From the NCBI GenBank assembly GCA_947503145.1, contig CANNCP010000001.1, forward strand, positions 372,001 to 436,000: a stretch of DNA of 64,000 nucleotides, given 5' to 3'. Of the stretch, positions 8,654 to 17,451 are shown in pieces. The notes under the pieces were generated by a model, which saw nothing but the letters and a program-made list of their open reading frames with translations, did no database searches and was not told the origin of the DNA. Both the position numbers and the translations under genes were made by a program. The stretch's first letter is position 1. Each line of letters begins with the position of its first letter. The stretch comes from an uncultured Roseovarius sp. (lineage in GTDB: Bacteria; Pseudomonadota; Alphaproteobacteria; Rhodobacterales; Rhodobacteraceae).

Positions 8654-8670
8654 CATTCGGATTCCGAATG
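8654..8670. promoter_or_regulatory. Perfect 17-base palindrome CATTCGGATTCCGAATG
   Basis: Eight-base arms around a single central base, in the 226-base gap between the LysR gene and the substrate-binding protein gene (start 8839). It is a plausible operator for the importer operon. The half-site differs from the ACATAG repeat at 7619, so a second regulator is possible. Confidence 0.4.
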
Positions 8671-8838
8671 CGCATGTCAAAAATAAATATTTGTTCAATA
8701 CGACGGCACGCCCGTATTAGTGGATTTGGAGGATAGGCTGAAATCACTGTGGGCGAGGAGCTTCTAGTGTTGCGCAAGCGCAATGCGACAGTTTCAGCGT
8801 TAAGCGGAAAGCTTATTAAAAGACACTGGGAGAAACAA

Positions 8839-10317
8839 ATGCTTAAGCTGGGAACACCTGTATTCGCTGCAATTATCATGGCAACGGCCGCGTTTGCCGA
8901 GCCGACGGGCACATTCCGACAAGCTCACGAATTGGGATACGGCGCGGAATCCACATTGGACCCCATCTCGAATGGTCGGGTACGGCAGATCACCGAAAAG
9001 GTGATGAGCCGTCTGGTGCGCCCTGGCCAGGATGGCACACCCACCCCCGATCTGGCGGTGAGCTGGGAGGCGAATGACGACGCAACAATCTGGACCTTCA
9101 CGCTGCGTGAAGGGGTGACATTCCACGATGGAACTGCCTTTGATGCGAATGATGTGGTCTATACGCTGATCCGTTTGTTGGACCCGGATCTGGGGTCACC
9201 TGCGCGTTCCGCCGTGGCCATGATCCAGGAGGTCAAGGCGCTGGATGACATGACCGTTCAGCTGACGCTGGATACACCGTTTGCCGACATGCCGCTGCAA
9301 CTGATGGATTACCGCCTGCGGATAATACCCGAAGATTCAGGCGATACGATTGGTACAACCGGTATCGGCACTGGCCCGTTCAAGGTTGAAAAATTTGACG
9401 CTGACGGCACCAGCGTTCTGGTAGCGAATATGGACTACTGGAAGGGTGCGCCGGGCGTTGCGCGGATGGAGGTCATCGGTATCCCCGATGCCCAGGCCCG
9501 TCTTCAGGCGCTGTTGGGTGGGCAGCTTGACATGGAACGCGGCATCACAGCACAGCAAAGGGTGATGCTGGAGGGTTCGGACAGGTTTACCCTGCAGGAG
9601 ATCCCGACTGGCAACTGGAGCGGTCTGGTATTCCGCACCGATGTCGAACCCTATAGCGATCCCCGCGTGCGCAAGGCTGTGCGCCTTGTTGCGGACCGTC
9701 AAGATTTGGTGGAACTGGTGCTTGGAGGCGGCGGTGTGGTTGCCTGTGACACGCCTGTGGCCCCCAGTGATCAATATCGTACAGTGCTGAGTTGCGAGCA
9801 GGATATTGAGGGCGCTAAGGCGCTTTTGTCCGAGGCTGGCTATCCTGATGGTATCGACATCGACGTTTATGTCTCAACGCTGGAATCCATATGGCCCACG
9901 CTAGCGGTCGCCTATCAGGCACAGGCGGCAGAGGCAGGTATTCGTGTGAATGTGGTCCAGACGCCTACGGATGGCTATTGGAGCCAGGTCTGGATGAGCA
10001 AAGACGCCTTCGCGACGCGGTGGAACGAGCGCCCAGCAGATCAGGTCCTGCACGAGGTCTGGCACAGTTCCGCGAAGTGGAACGAATCCTACTTCAAGGA
10101 CGCAACTTTTGATCAGATTTTATCAGATGCCCGCCGAGAGCTGGATTTTGAAAAGCGCAAGGCGCTCTATGTCTCGGCGCAGGAATATCTGTGGGAAAAT
10201 GGCGGGACCCTGATCCCCTACCATGTGACGCGGCTGGTCGGGGTTTCATCCCGAGTGTCTAATCTCGATGCTGTTGTGAATGATGCGGTGCGCTGGCGCC
10301 TTATCACAGTCGAGTAA
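8839..10317 (+). CDS. ABC transporter substrate-binding protein, family 5 (peptide/opine/nickel type)
   Basis: 492 residues. The ATG at 8839 is chosen because it follows GGGAGAAACAA and gives a Sec signal peptide (MLKLGTPVFAAIIMATAAFA, cleavage after AFA). Family 5 marks: PDLAVSWEANDDATIWTFTLREGVTFHDGTAFDANDVVYT in the first third, and DPRVRKAVRLVADRQDLVELVLGG in the middle. It is the periplasmic receptor for the permeases and fused ATPase that follow. Family 5 ligands include peptides, opines, sugars and glutathione; the ligand here is unknown but should be the substrate of the catabolic genes downstream. Confidence 0.92.
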   Translation: MLKLGTPVFAAIIMATAAFAEPTGTFRQAHELGYGAESTLDPISNGRVRQITEKVMSRLVRPGQDGTPTPDLAVSWEANDDATIWTFTLREGVTFHDGTAFDANDVVYTLIRLLDPDLGSPARSAVAMIQEVKALDDMTVQLTLDTPFADMPLQLMDYRLRIIPEDSGDTIGTTGIGTGPFKVEKFDADGTSVLVANMDYWKGAPGVARMEVIGIPDAQARLQALLGGQLDMERGITAQQRVMLEGSDRFTLQEIPTGNWSGLVFRTDVEPYSDPRVRKAVRLVADRQDLVELVLGGGGVVACDTPVAPSDQYRTVLSCEQDIEGAKALLSEAGYPDGIDIDVYVSTLESIWPTLAVAYQAQAAEAGIRVNVVQTPTDGYWSQVWMSKDAFATRWNERPADQVLHEVWHSSAKWNESYFKDATFDQILSDARRELDFEKRKALYVSAQEYLWENGGTLIPYHVTRLVGVSSRVSNLDAVVNDAVRWRLITVE

Positions 10318-10393
10318 AACCCCTCCGAACGCCTTGCCTTGTGCTGACGACAACGGTGCGGCGCCCATCAAGTAAATGCTATAGGATAAACCG

Positions 10394-11350
10394 ATGCTGC
10401 GTATGTTTCTGCGCCGAACTCTGTTGGGGTTGGCGACCGTGGCCATCGTCTCGGTTATCATTTTTGCCGGGATTGAGCTCTTGCCAGGCGATGCCTGCAC
10501 TGCCTTCCTTGAGCGCGAGGCCAAAGGTCAAGTGCTTGAAAACTGTCGCGAAGAGCTCGGCTTGAACCGGCCGGCCCTGACTCGTTATTTGGAATGGGCT
10601 GGTAATGCGATGCGCGGCGATTTTGGTATGTCGGCCAATGGTCAGGAAAGTATTGCGGGCTTGGTGGGCGCGCGCTTGGGCAACTCTTTGCTTCTGGCCG
10701 TCTGCGCTCTGATGATTGGCGTGCCGTTGGCCATTATCCTAGGCTTGTTTGCAGGGCTGCGGCGGGATCGGCCAATCGATCTAATCATATCGACCGGCGC
10801 CATCTTTGCCATGACGATCCCTGAATTCGTATCGGCCACAGTCCTGATCCTTGTGTTCTCGGCTTGGCTGGGCTGGCTGCCAGGCATTGTGCTGACCGCC
10901 GCCGAGGCCCCCGTTCGCGAGTTTTTTCCGGAAATTCTTCTGCCGATGATCGTGCTGTCGATGGTGATGACTGCGCATATTCTGCGCATGGTGCGCTCCT
11001 CGGTTATTGAGGTGATGAATAGCGATTATATTCAGATGGCCACGCTGAAAGGGGTGGGCTACGGCAGGATCGTCTTTCTACACGCGTTGCCGAACGCGCT
11101 TTTGCCGGCAATCAACGTGGTGGCGCTAACCATTGCCTGGCTCTTGGGCGGGGTCGTGGTGGTCGAGGTGGTTTTCAACTTCCCCGGCATGGGGCGAATG
11201 ATGATCGATGCAATCTCCGACCGCGACCTGCCTGTGGTGCAGGCGCTTGCGCTGATTATCGCCTCGGCCTACGTGCTGGTGAACCTCTCGGCTGATCTAC
11301 TGACCATGTTCGCCAACCCGCGCCTGCGCACTTTATATACGAGAGGCTGA
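10394..11350 (+). CDS. ABC transporter permease, DppB type
   Basis: 318 residues, start preceded by AGGATAAACCG. Hydrophobic segments follow the DppB/OppB layout: an N-terminal span (TLLGLATVAIVSVIIFAGIELLPGD), a periplasmic region and five C-terminal spans; the EAA-like coupling loop is MNSDYIQMATLKGVGYGRIVFLHALPNALLP. It pairs with the next gene to form the membrane channel of the importer. Interestingly the periplasmic region contains two cysteines (GDACTAFLER, VLENCREELG), also seen in some family members. Confidence 0.9.
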   Translation: MLRMFLRRTLLGLATVAIVSVIIFAGIELLPGDACTAFLEREAKGQVLENCREELGLNRPALTRYLEWAGNAMRGDFGMSANGQESIAGLVGARLGNSLLLAVCALMIGVPLAIILGLFAGLRRDRPIDLIISTGAIFAMTIPEFVSATVLILVFSAWLGWLPGIVLTAAEAPVREFFPEILLPMIVLSMVMTAHILRMVRSSVIEVMNSDYIQMATLKGVGYGRIVFLHALPNALLPAINVVALTIAWLLGGVVVVEVVFNFPGMGRMMIDAISDRDLPVVQALALIIASAYVLVNLSADLLTMFANPRLRTLYTRG

Positions 11351-11354
11351 GATC

Positions 11355-12239
11355 ATGAGCGAAGCAATACTCCCTCAGGATCGCAAGCGCTGCCGTCTTA
11401 TGGTGGTTTTGGGCGATGTCTTTTCCCGTCCCTCCGGTGCAATTGGGTTGACGCTGATTTTGGGTCATCTGATCCTGGCGTTGGTCAGCCCCTACATTTC
11501 GCCATTTGATTATAAAGCCATGAATTCCGGTGCGATGCTCAGTGGGCCGGACCAGGTTAACTGGCTGGGCACTGATCACCTAGGCCGCGACGTGTTCAGT
11601 CGTACCATCCAAGGCGGGCGTGTGGCCATTTTGGTCACGGGTATTGCCACCCCGCTGGCAGTGTTCTGGGGCGGTTTAGTAGGCATCTTTTTTGGCCTTG
11701 TTGGAGGACGGGTGGATGAGGTTTTGATGCGCGTCGTCGATGCCTTCTTGTCACTGCCATGGATTCTGAAGATGCTGGTACTGATCGTGACCTTCGGCAC
11801 CAAGGTCGAGGTCCTGATACCCACGCTGGCCTTCTTCTATGGCATCCCGGTAATTCGCATAGCTCGCGCCGCCACCCATGACGTTGTGGCGCGCGACTTC
11901 GTGGCAGCCGCGCGTGCGCGCGGTCATGGCATGTTCTCGATCATGCGCAGAGAGTTGCTTCCAAACGTACTGGATACTCTCATGGTCGAAGGTGCGATGC
12001 GCTGGTCTTGGATGCTGTTGGCTTTCTCGTCGCTCTCCTTTCTTGGCTTTGGTGTGTCACCGCCCACACCAGACTGGGGATTAATGATCGCCGATGCGCG
12101 TGGATTCATGACCTTTGCGCCGATCGGCGTGCTGGCCCCGGTGATTGCGCTCAGTTCACTGATCATAGGAATCAACCTGTCTGCTGACGCATTGGCCAAG
12201 GGGCTTGGCGTCGACCGCGCAATGAAAGCACCGATCTAA
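11355..12239 (+). CDS. ABC transporter permease, DppC type
   Basis: 294 residues, starting four bases after the DppB-type gene. The N-terminal segment before GTDHLGRDVFSRTIQGGRVAILV and the coupling loop (VVARDFVAAARARGHGMFSIMRRELLPN) are typical of DppC/OppC. Six hydrophobic segments are predicted by eye. Its stop and the ATPase start share one base (TAATG), so the two are co-translated. Confidence 0.9.
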   Translation: MSEAILPQDRKRCRLMVVLGDVFSRPSGAIGLTLILGHLILALVSPYISPFDYKAMNSGAMLSGPDQVNWLGTDHLGRDVFSRTIQGGRVAILVTGIATPLAVFWGGLVGIFFGLVGGRVDEVLMRVVDAFLSLPWILKMLVLIVTFGTKVEVLIPTLAFFYGIPVIRIARAATHDVVARDFVAAARARGHGMFSIMRRELLPNVLDTLMVEGAMRWSWMLLAFSSLSFLGFGVSPPTPDWGLMIADARGFMTFAPIGVLAPVIALSSLIIGINLSADALAKGLGVDRAMKAPI

Positions 12240-13990
12240 TGGATACTGGCAACATTGAGGCATCTGACATGCCACATAGCGACCAAGCGTATGACAAAGA
12301 TGTCCCCGTTATCGACATGCGCGATATTTCGATCGGGTTCACCGCCCGCGCTGGGTCGGTCATCCACGTGCTGAAAAATATCAATCTGACAGTTCGCCGG
12401 GGCGAAAGTATTGGGCTAGTCGGCGAAAGCGGTTCGGGCAAGAGCACATTGGCGCTGGCTGCAATGGGCTATCTCAAGCATGGGCTGCAGTTGCTGTCTG
12501 GCCAGGTGACCTTCCAAGGGCAGGATATGTTTTCCTTGGATACCAAGGAGCTGGTCGCGATCCGAGGTGGTAAGCTTGGCCTCGTTCCGCAGAATTCGGG
12601 TCAATCGCTGACTCCTACCTTGCGAATCGGTCGCCAGCTTGAAGAGGCGCTACGCCTGCATAGCGGGTTGCCACAAGAAGAGCATCGCGCCCGTGCCATC
12701 GACCTCTTGGATCAGGTGCGGCTGCCCGATCCTGGGGCGATTATCACCCGATTTCCTCATGAGCTGTCTGGCGGGCAGCAACAGCGCGTGGCGATTGCCA
12801 TGGCATTGGCGGGAGACCCTGATGCGTTGCTTCTGGACGAGCCGACCACGGGTTTGGATGTAACCACCCAGATCTACATTCTTGATCTGCTGAGCGAGTT
12901 AGCCCAAAGGCGAAACATGGCGATGGTTTATGTCAGCCATGACCTGGGCGTGATTGCACGGGTCTGCAAGCGGGTGCTAGTCATGTTGCGTGGCGAGGTG
13001 GTGAACGAAGGGACTGTCGAGACGGTCCTGACCAACCCGGACAATGACTATACGCAACAACTGCTGGATGCGATCCCGCGCTTGGATGGCCCCAGGATGC
13101 CAAGCGCATTGGACGGTGCCCTGAGCGACGCATCCGAACCACGGTTGCTGACCGTGAGCAATCTGTCGTTGAGCCATGCGCGCCCGGCACTTCTGGATCG
13201 GGTGATGGGGCGTCCGGCGCCCCGCAACACGGTTGAATGCGTGGACTTTGCGATCCGGCCCGGTGAAACTTTGGGGCTGGTGGGCGAAAGTGGATCAGGC
13301 AAATCTACGATTTTGAAGTCGCTAGCCGGGCTCTTGCCGCCGGTGAGCGGGTCAGTTGTCTTGGCGGATGGCACCAAGCTACCGCCGCGCGTCCGCTCGC
13401 GCGGGCCAAACCAGTTGCGCCAGATTCAACTGATTTTTCAGAATCCCGACGAAAGCCTCAATCCCCGGCACACTGTGGCACAAAGCCTAGCGCAACCGCT
13501 GATGCTGTACAAAGGCATGAAAGGCGGGGCGCTGCGTCGCCGCAGCATCGAAATGCTAGAGCAGGTGCGCCTGGGAGAAAGTTATCTCGAGCGCCTTCCG
13601 CGCCAGCTGTCCGGGGGCGAGAAGCAACGAGTTGCCATCGCGCGCGCCTTCGCGGCGGATCCTGATTTGGTGTTATGCGACGAAATCACCTCGGCGTTGG
13701 ATGTTTCGGTTCAGGCGGCGGTGATGGATCTGATGGCAGATTTGCGAACACGGCTTGGCACGGCTTACATCTTTGTCAGCCACGATCTGGCGGTGGTGCG
13801 CAGCCTCTCTGACCGGGTAGCGGTGCTGCGACATGGGCAGATTTGCGAGATAGGGGAAACGGATGATGTCTATGACGCGCCGTCGCATCCCTATACGCGC
13901 ATGCTACTTGATGCGGTGCTGGAGCCCCGGCCTGACAAGGGCAGTCCTGCGTTGAATCGCCGTGGCACATCATCCGACCAATGTTCTTGA
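12239..13990 (+). CDS. Fused ABC transporter ATPase (DppD-DppF in one chain)
   Basis: 583 residues with two complete nucleotide-binding domains. Domain 1: Walker A GESGSGKST (about 62-70), signature LSGGQQQRVAIAMAL, Walker B DALLLDEPTTGLD. Domain 2 (from about residue 300): Walker A GESGSGKST, signature LSGGEKQRVAIARAF, Walker B DLVLCDEITSALD. It powers import by the two permeases. Fusion of the D and F subunits is known in this transporter family. Note DEITSALD instead of DEPTSALD in domain 2, a conservative change that keeps the catalytic Glu. Confidence 0.92.
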   Translation: MDTGNIEASDMPHSDQAYDKDVPVIDMRDISIGFTARAGSVIHVLKNINLTVRRGESIGLVGESGSGKSTLALAAMGYLKHGLQLLSGQVTFQGQDMFSLDTKELVAIRGGKLGLVPQNSGQSLTPTLRIGRQLEEALRLHSGLPQEEHRARAIDLLDQVRLPDPGAIITRFPHELSGGQQQRVAIAMALAGDPDALLLDEPTTGLDVTTQIYILDLLSELAQRRNMAMVYVSHDLGVIARVCKRVLVMLRGEVVNEGTVETVLTNPDNDYTQQLLDAIPRLDGPRMPSALDGALSDASEPRLLTVSNLSLSHARPALLDRVMGRPAPRNTVECVDFAIRPGETLGLVGESGSGKSTILKSLAGLLPPVSGSVVLADGTKLPPRVRSRGPNQLRQIQLIFQNPDESLNPRHTVAQSLAQPLMLYKGMKGGALRRRSIEMLEQVRLGESYLERLPRQLSGGEKQRVAIARAFAADPDLVLCDEITSALDVSVQAAVMDLMADLRTRLGTAYIFVSHDLAVVRSLSDRVAVLRHGQICEIGETDDVYDAPSHPYTRMLLDAVLEPRPDKGSPALNRRGTSSDQCS

Positions 13991-14119
13991 GGGGCATTGG
14001 GGGAAATGAATGAAACCTGTCTCTGCATAGCATTCACGCATGCCCTTGGCACCGATTTCGATTGGCTTGCACGGTGCACCTTACCTAACTTCCCATAGTA
14101 ACTGACTGTTAGGGGACTG

Positions 14120-15337
14120 GTGATTTCTAACTTTGATGACATAACGCCCAAGCGGGCTTCGCGAGTTATCTCGTCCGATGATGCGCGCCGTTTGGCGGAG
14201 CGTCGGCAGCCTCGCATTATTTTCGATTTCATCGAAGGGGCGGCGGGGCGTGAAGTGGCGGCGCGCCGCAACAGGACGCGGTTCGATGATCTGATGTTGC
14301 GGTCTCGGGTGATGGAGGATGTGGCGGCGCGCACTCTTTCGACTAATTTGATTGGCCAAGGGTTTGATATGCCGCTGGGTATTGCGCCCATGGGCATGTG
14401 TAACCTGGCTTGGCCAGGGGCAGACCGTGCTTTGGCAAAAGCTGCGCGGAAGTTCAACCTCCCGGTGTGTCTATCCTCAGCAGCCTCATCCTCTATCGAG
14501 GATATGGCAAGCTGGGCAGGGGAAAACGCCTGGTTTCAGCTTTACGTCAGTCAGTCTATTGAGCAAGCAGAGCAAATGGTCGCGCGGGCCCAAAGTGCAG
14601 GCTACAAAACCCTGATACTGACGGTGGATGTACCTCAGGTTTCGCGCCGTCTGCGTGATCTGCGCAATGGGTTTTCCATGCCGTTCCGCATAGGTCCGCG
14701 TCAGTTTCTGGATTTCGCCCTGCACCCGCGTTGGTCCCTCACTACGTTGCTCAACGGTGTGCCAAAGCCAAGGAATTTTATCAAAAAGGATGGCACGAGC
14801 GGATTTGACCGGGCAGCCAGCCGGGCGGGAGCCGATTGGGCCTTTCTGGAGCGTCTGCGTGCGCAGTGGGGCGGTCAGCTGATCGTTAAGGGCGTGACAT
14901 CGGCTGAGGATGCGGTGCGAATTCAGTCGCTTGGGGCGGATGCAATATATGTGTCCACTCATGGCGGGCGTCAACTGGATAGTACTCCCGCTGCCATCGA
15001 TCTGTTGCCTGCGATCAGAGCTGCGGTTGGCTCTGGCATGCCGTTGATTTTTGACAGCGGGGTGCGCAATGGTGAAGATGTGGTCAAGGCGTTGGCCTTG
15101 GGGGCTAATTTCGTGATGATCGGCCGCCCTGCGCTCTTTGCGCTTGGGGCCGAAGGCCCGGCGGGTGTCACTGCTCTGCTGAATTGTTTTCGCGAAGAGA
15201 TCAGCACGACTCTGGCACAAATAGGGCTGGCTGATATCGACTCGGTGACCTCCGAGGCACTCTACCATCCGTCTTCCGACAACAACAAATCGAAGACAGT
15301 AATCTCGATGCGATCTCAGAATACGGGCTCGCTGTGA
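14120..15337 (+). CDS. FMN-dependent alpha-hydroxy-acid oxidase/dehydrogenase (LldD family)
   Basis: 405 residues, GTG start preceded by AGGGGAC. It has the LldD/glycolate-oxidase TIM barrel: DFIEGAAGREVAARRNRTRFDD near the N-terminus, PLGIAPMGMCNLAWPGAD, LTVDVPQVSRRLRD, and the catalytic STHGGRQLDSTPAAIDLLP segment with the active-site His, followed by FDSGVRNGEDVVKALALGANFVMIGRP for FMN binding. It oxidises a 2-hydroxy acid to a 2-oxo acid. It overlaps the ThDP gene by four bases (GTGA), so the two enzymes may act in sequence: oxidation, then decarboxylation or carboligation of the 2-oxo acid. Confidence 0.9.
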   Translation: MISNFDDITPKRASRVISSDDARRLAERRQPRIIFDFIEGAAGREVAARRNRTRFDDLMLRSRVMEDVAARTLSTNLIGQGFDMPLGIAPMGMCNLAWPGADRALAKAARKFNLPVCLSSAASSSIEDMASWAGENAWFQLYVSQSIEQAEQMVARAQSAGYKTLILTVDVPQVSRRLRDLRNGFSMPFRIGPRQFLDFALHPRWSLTTLLNGVPKPRNFIKKDGTSGFDRAASRAGADWAFLERLRAQWGGQLIVKGVTSAEDAVRIQSLGADAIYVSTHGGRQLDSTPAAIDLLPAIRAAVGSGMPLIFDSGVRNGEDVVKALALGANFVMIGRPALFALGAEGPAGVTALLNCFREEISTTLAQIGLADIDSVTSEALYHPSSDNNKSKTVISMRSQNTGSL

Positions 15338-17088
15338 CCGAAATAATGGAGACGAGCATGAACATGGAAACCAAAATCCGCGGTGGCGCCTTGTTGGCGC
15401 GCGCCTTCAAGCAAAAGGGTATCGACCATGCCTTTACTCTGGCGGGGGGGTTTTGCAATCCGGCCCTAGAAGGGTTCATGGAATGCCAGATGCCGGTGAT
15501 CAACTGCCCGCATGAGCAGATCGCCGGGCATCTGGCCGATGGGCACGCCCGGATCACGCGCAAGCCGACGCTTTGCCTGGTTGGCCCCGAGGGGTTTGCC
15601 AACGCTGTCCCTGCGATGTTGGAGGCATGGGGTGAACGCAGCCCGGTGATTTTTGTAACCGGTTCTTCGACGCTGAAACGACAGGGCGCAGGTGGGTTCA
15701 AGGAAATCGACGATGTCGCCATTGCCGCGCCGCTCACGAAGTATTCCGAACAAATTGTTGACGGCAACCGCATCGGTGAGTTCGTGGACCGCGCGTGGCG
15801 CGCGGCTACCACCGGTTATCCCGGCCCGGTGCATCTGGCGTTGCCGGTGGATATTATGTTTTCGTCCTTTGACGAGGATGCAGGCACCGACGAGCGTCCC
15901 TTTGATATGGCTGCCCAGCCGGCGCCGCGCGCTTGGCCTGACCCATCGGTTCTGGAAAGTGTGCTGCGCACGATCCGCGGAGCCAAGCGCCCGGTAGTCA
16001 TCGCCGGGCATGGCGTCTGGTGGTCAAAGACCGAAACCCAAATGGACAAAGCCTGCACCAAATTGCGGATACCGGTCTATAACGTTCCCTATCATACTAA
16101 GACCCTTGGCGAGTCCTCGGAGTGCTATATGGGGCTGGCGGATTTCCACCAATATCATCCATCGAAGCCTGCGATCCATGAGGCCGATGTAGTGATTATG
16201 GTGGGCTGTCGCCTGGACAACCAGATGAATTTCGGCAATCCACCCTTCATTCCGAAAGATACCAAACTGATTTGCGTGAACGGCAGCTCTGAGGAGCTTG
16301 ATTATAACCACGGGGCAGACATGCAGCTTCTTTCGGACCCAGGCGCGTTCTTCGATGCGTCGGCGGATCTGGACGAGACTTGGGATGATTGGTTCACCCT
16401 GCAACAGCAGCGCCGCACGGACTGGGTGCAGGAATGGAGCGACCATCTGGAGGCAGAACACGCAACGGATGTTGCCGAGGGGCGCAAGATGCACCCGTTG
16501 CAACTGGCTGTCGATGTACAGGCCGAGATGAAAGATGGCGACTGGTTGGTCTTTGACGGTGGCAACACGCATTTCTGGAACGAGATTGGCACAAATATTG
16601 CTGCTAAGCGCGGGCTGAAACTGGGCGGGATTATGCATCCGGGCAATTACAGCCTGCTGGGTGTAGGCGTATCTTTTGCGATGTCAGCCAAGAGTGTTCA
16701 TCCTGACAAGACCGTGGTGCTGGTCTCAGGCGATGGGGCATTTTTGTCGGGCGGGCTGTCGATTGAAACCTCCTTTCAGGAAAACCTACCCATCGTAGTG
16801 GTGATCGACAATAATGGCGGGCTGGATTGCATCAGCCAGCAACAGGAAAAGCTGTTCAAAAACCAACAACATTACGCTACTGATTTTCGCGATATCCCCT
16901 TCCACAGCATGTTCGAGGGGCTGGGCGGTTATGGCGAATTGGTGACCAAGCGCGAGGATCTGTCAGGGGCCATTCAGCGCGCGATAGCCAGCGGTAAGCC
17001 CTCCTGCATTAATGTTAAATGTCGCGGCGTGATCAGCCCGATTGTGGCAGCGACGGTGGACAAGCGCGACAAGGCATCGATCGAATAA
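15334..17088 (+). CDS. Thiamine-diphosphate enzyme, acetolactate synthase/2-hydroxyacyl-CoA lyase-like
   Basis: 584 residues from the coupled GTG at 15334 (an ATG at 15358 after GGAGACGAGC is an alternative). The N-terminal PYR domain has the cofactor-activating Glu in CPHEQIAGHLADGHAR; the C-terminal PP domain has the GDGAFLSGG...DNNGG ThDP/Mg motif (GDG to NN spacing as expected). The central domain is intact. Members decarboxylate 2-oxo acids, cleave 2-hydroxyacyl-CoAs or join two-carbon units. Context with a 2-hydroxy-acid oxidase favours a 2-oxo-acid substrate, but the reaction cannot be fixed. Length is usual for the family. Confidence 0.88.
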   Translation: MTEIMETSMNMETKIRGGALLARAFKQKGIDHAFTLAGGFCNPALEGFMECQMPVINCPHEQIAGHLADGHARITRKPTLCLVGPEGFANAVPAMLEAWGERSPVIFVTGSSTLKRQGAGGFKEIDDVAIAAPLTKYSEQIVDGNRIGEFVDRAWRAATTGYPGPVHLALPVDIMFSSFDEDAGTDERPFDMAAQPAPRAWPDPSVLESVLRTIRGAKRPVVIAGHGVWWSKTETQMDKACTKLRIPVYNVPYHTKTLGESSECYMGLADFHQYHPSKPAIHEADVVIMVGCRLDNQMNFGNPPFIPKDTKLICVNGSSEELDYNHGADMQLLSDPGAFFDASADLDETWDDWFTLQQQRRTDWVQEWSDHLEAEHATDVAEGRKMHPLQLAVDVQAEMKDGDWLVFDGGNTHFWNEIGTNIAAKRGLKLGGIMHPGNYSLLGVGVSFAMSAKSVHPDKTVVLVSGDGAFLSGGLSIETSFQENLPIVVVIDNNGGLDCISQQQEKLFKNQQHYATDFRDIPFHSMFEGLGGYGELVTKREDLSGAIQRAIASGKPSCINVKCRGVISPIVAATVDKRDKASIE

Positions 17089-17435
17089 TGGCAGTTGTCA
17101 CTTCACATACCCTGAACGGTGTCGATGGCACCCATGCAGGCGGGATCGACGTATGCCTGAACCGAATCGGAGAGGAAACGCCGCTTTTTGAGGCGCAAAT
17201 CGATCCCGGCGGACGGCTTTCCGAAACCGTTGACCTTACAGGGGCGGAGCCGGATGCGCGGTACGAACTGGTCTTTCAGACCGCCCCCTATTGGGCTGCA
17301 CGCGGCTTGCCGCAAAACGATGGTCGGATCATCGGTGAGATCGTTCTACGATTCTTAATGCCGGATCCGGAGGGGAAATATCATATGCCTATCATTCTTA
17401 GCCCCAATGGCTATTCGACATGGGCGTCCAGCTAG
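17088..17435 (+). CDS. Transthyretin-like / 5-hydroxyisourate-hydrolase-like protein with altered C-terminal signature
   Basis: 115 residues; start and the previous stop share one base (TAATG). It matches the HIU hydrolase fold: N-terminal TSHTLNGVDGTHAGG with the first catalytic His, an Arg before YELVFQTAPYW, and GKYHMPIILSPNGYST with the second His. True HIU hydrolases end in Tyr-Arg-Gly-Ser; here the end is TWASS, so the Tyr and Arg are lost. No urate oxidase or OHCU decarboxylase is nearby. I infer a hydrolase retuned to another cyclic or ester-like substrate of this locus. Confidence 0.82.
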   Translation: MAVVTSHTLNGVDGTHAGGIDVCLNRIGEETPLFEAQIDPGGRLSETVDLTGAEPDARYELVFQTAPYWAARGLPQNDGRIIGEIVLRFLMPDPEGKYHMPIILSPNGYSTWASS

Positions 17436-17451
17436 ATACAGGAATTTTATC

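Noticed and set aside
17088-17435. Urate catabolism operon
   Set aside because: Only the HIU-hydrolase-like fold is present, without urate oxidase, OHCU decarboxylase or allantoin genes, and its YRGS end is lost.
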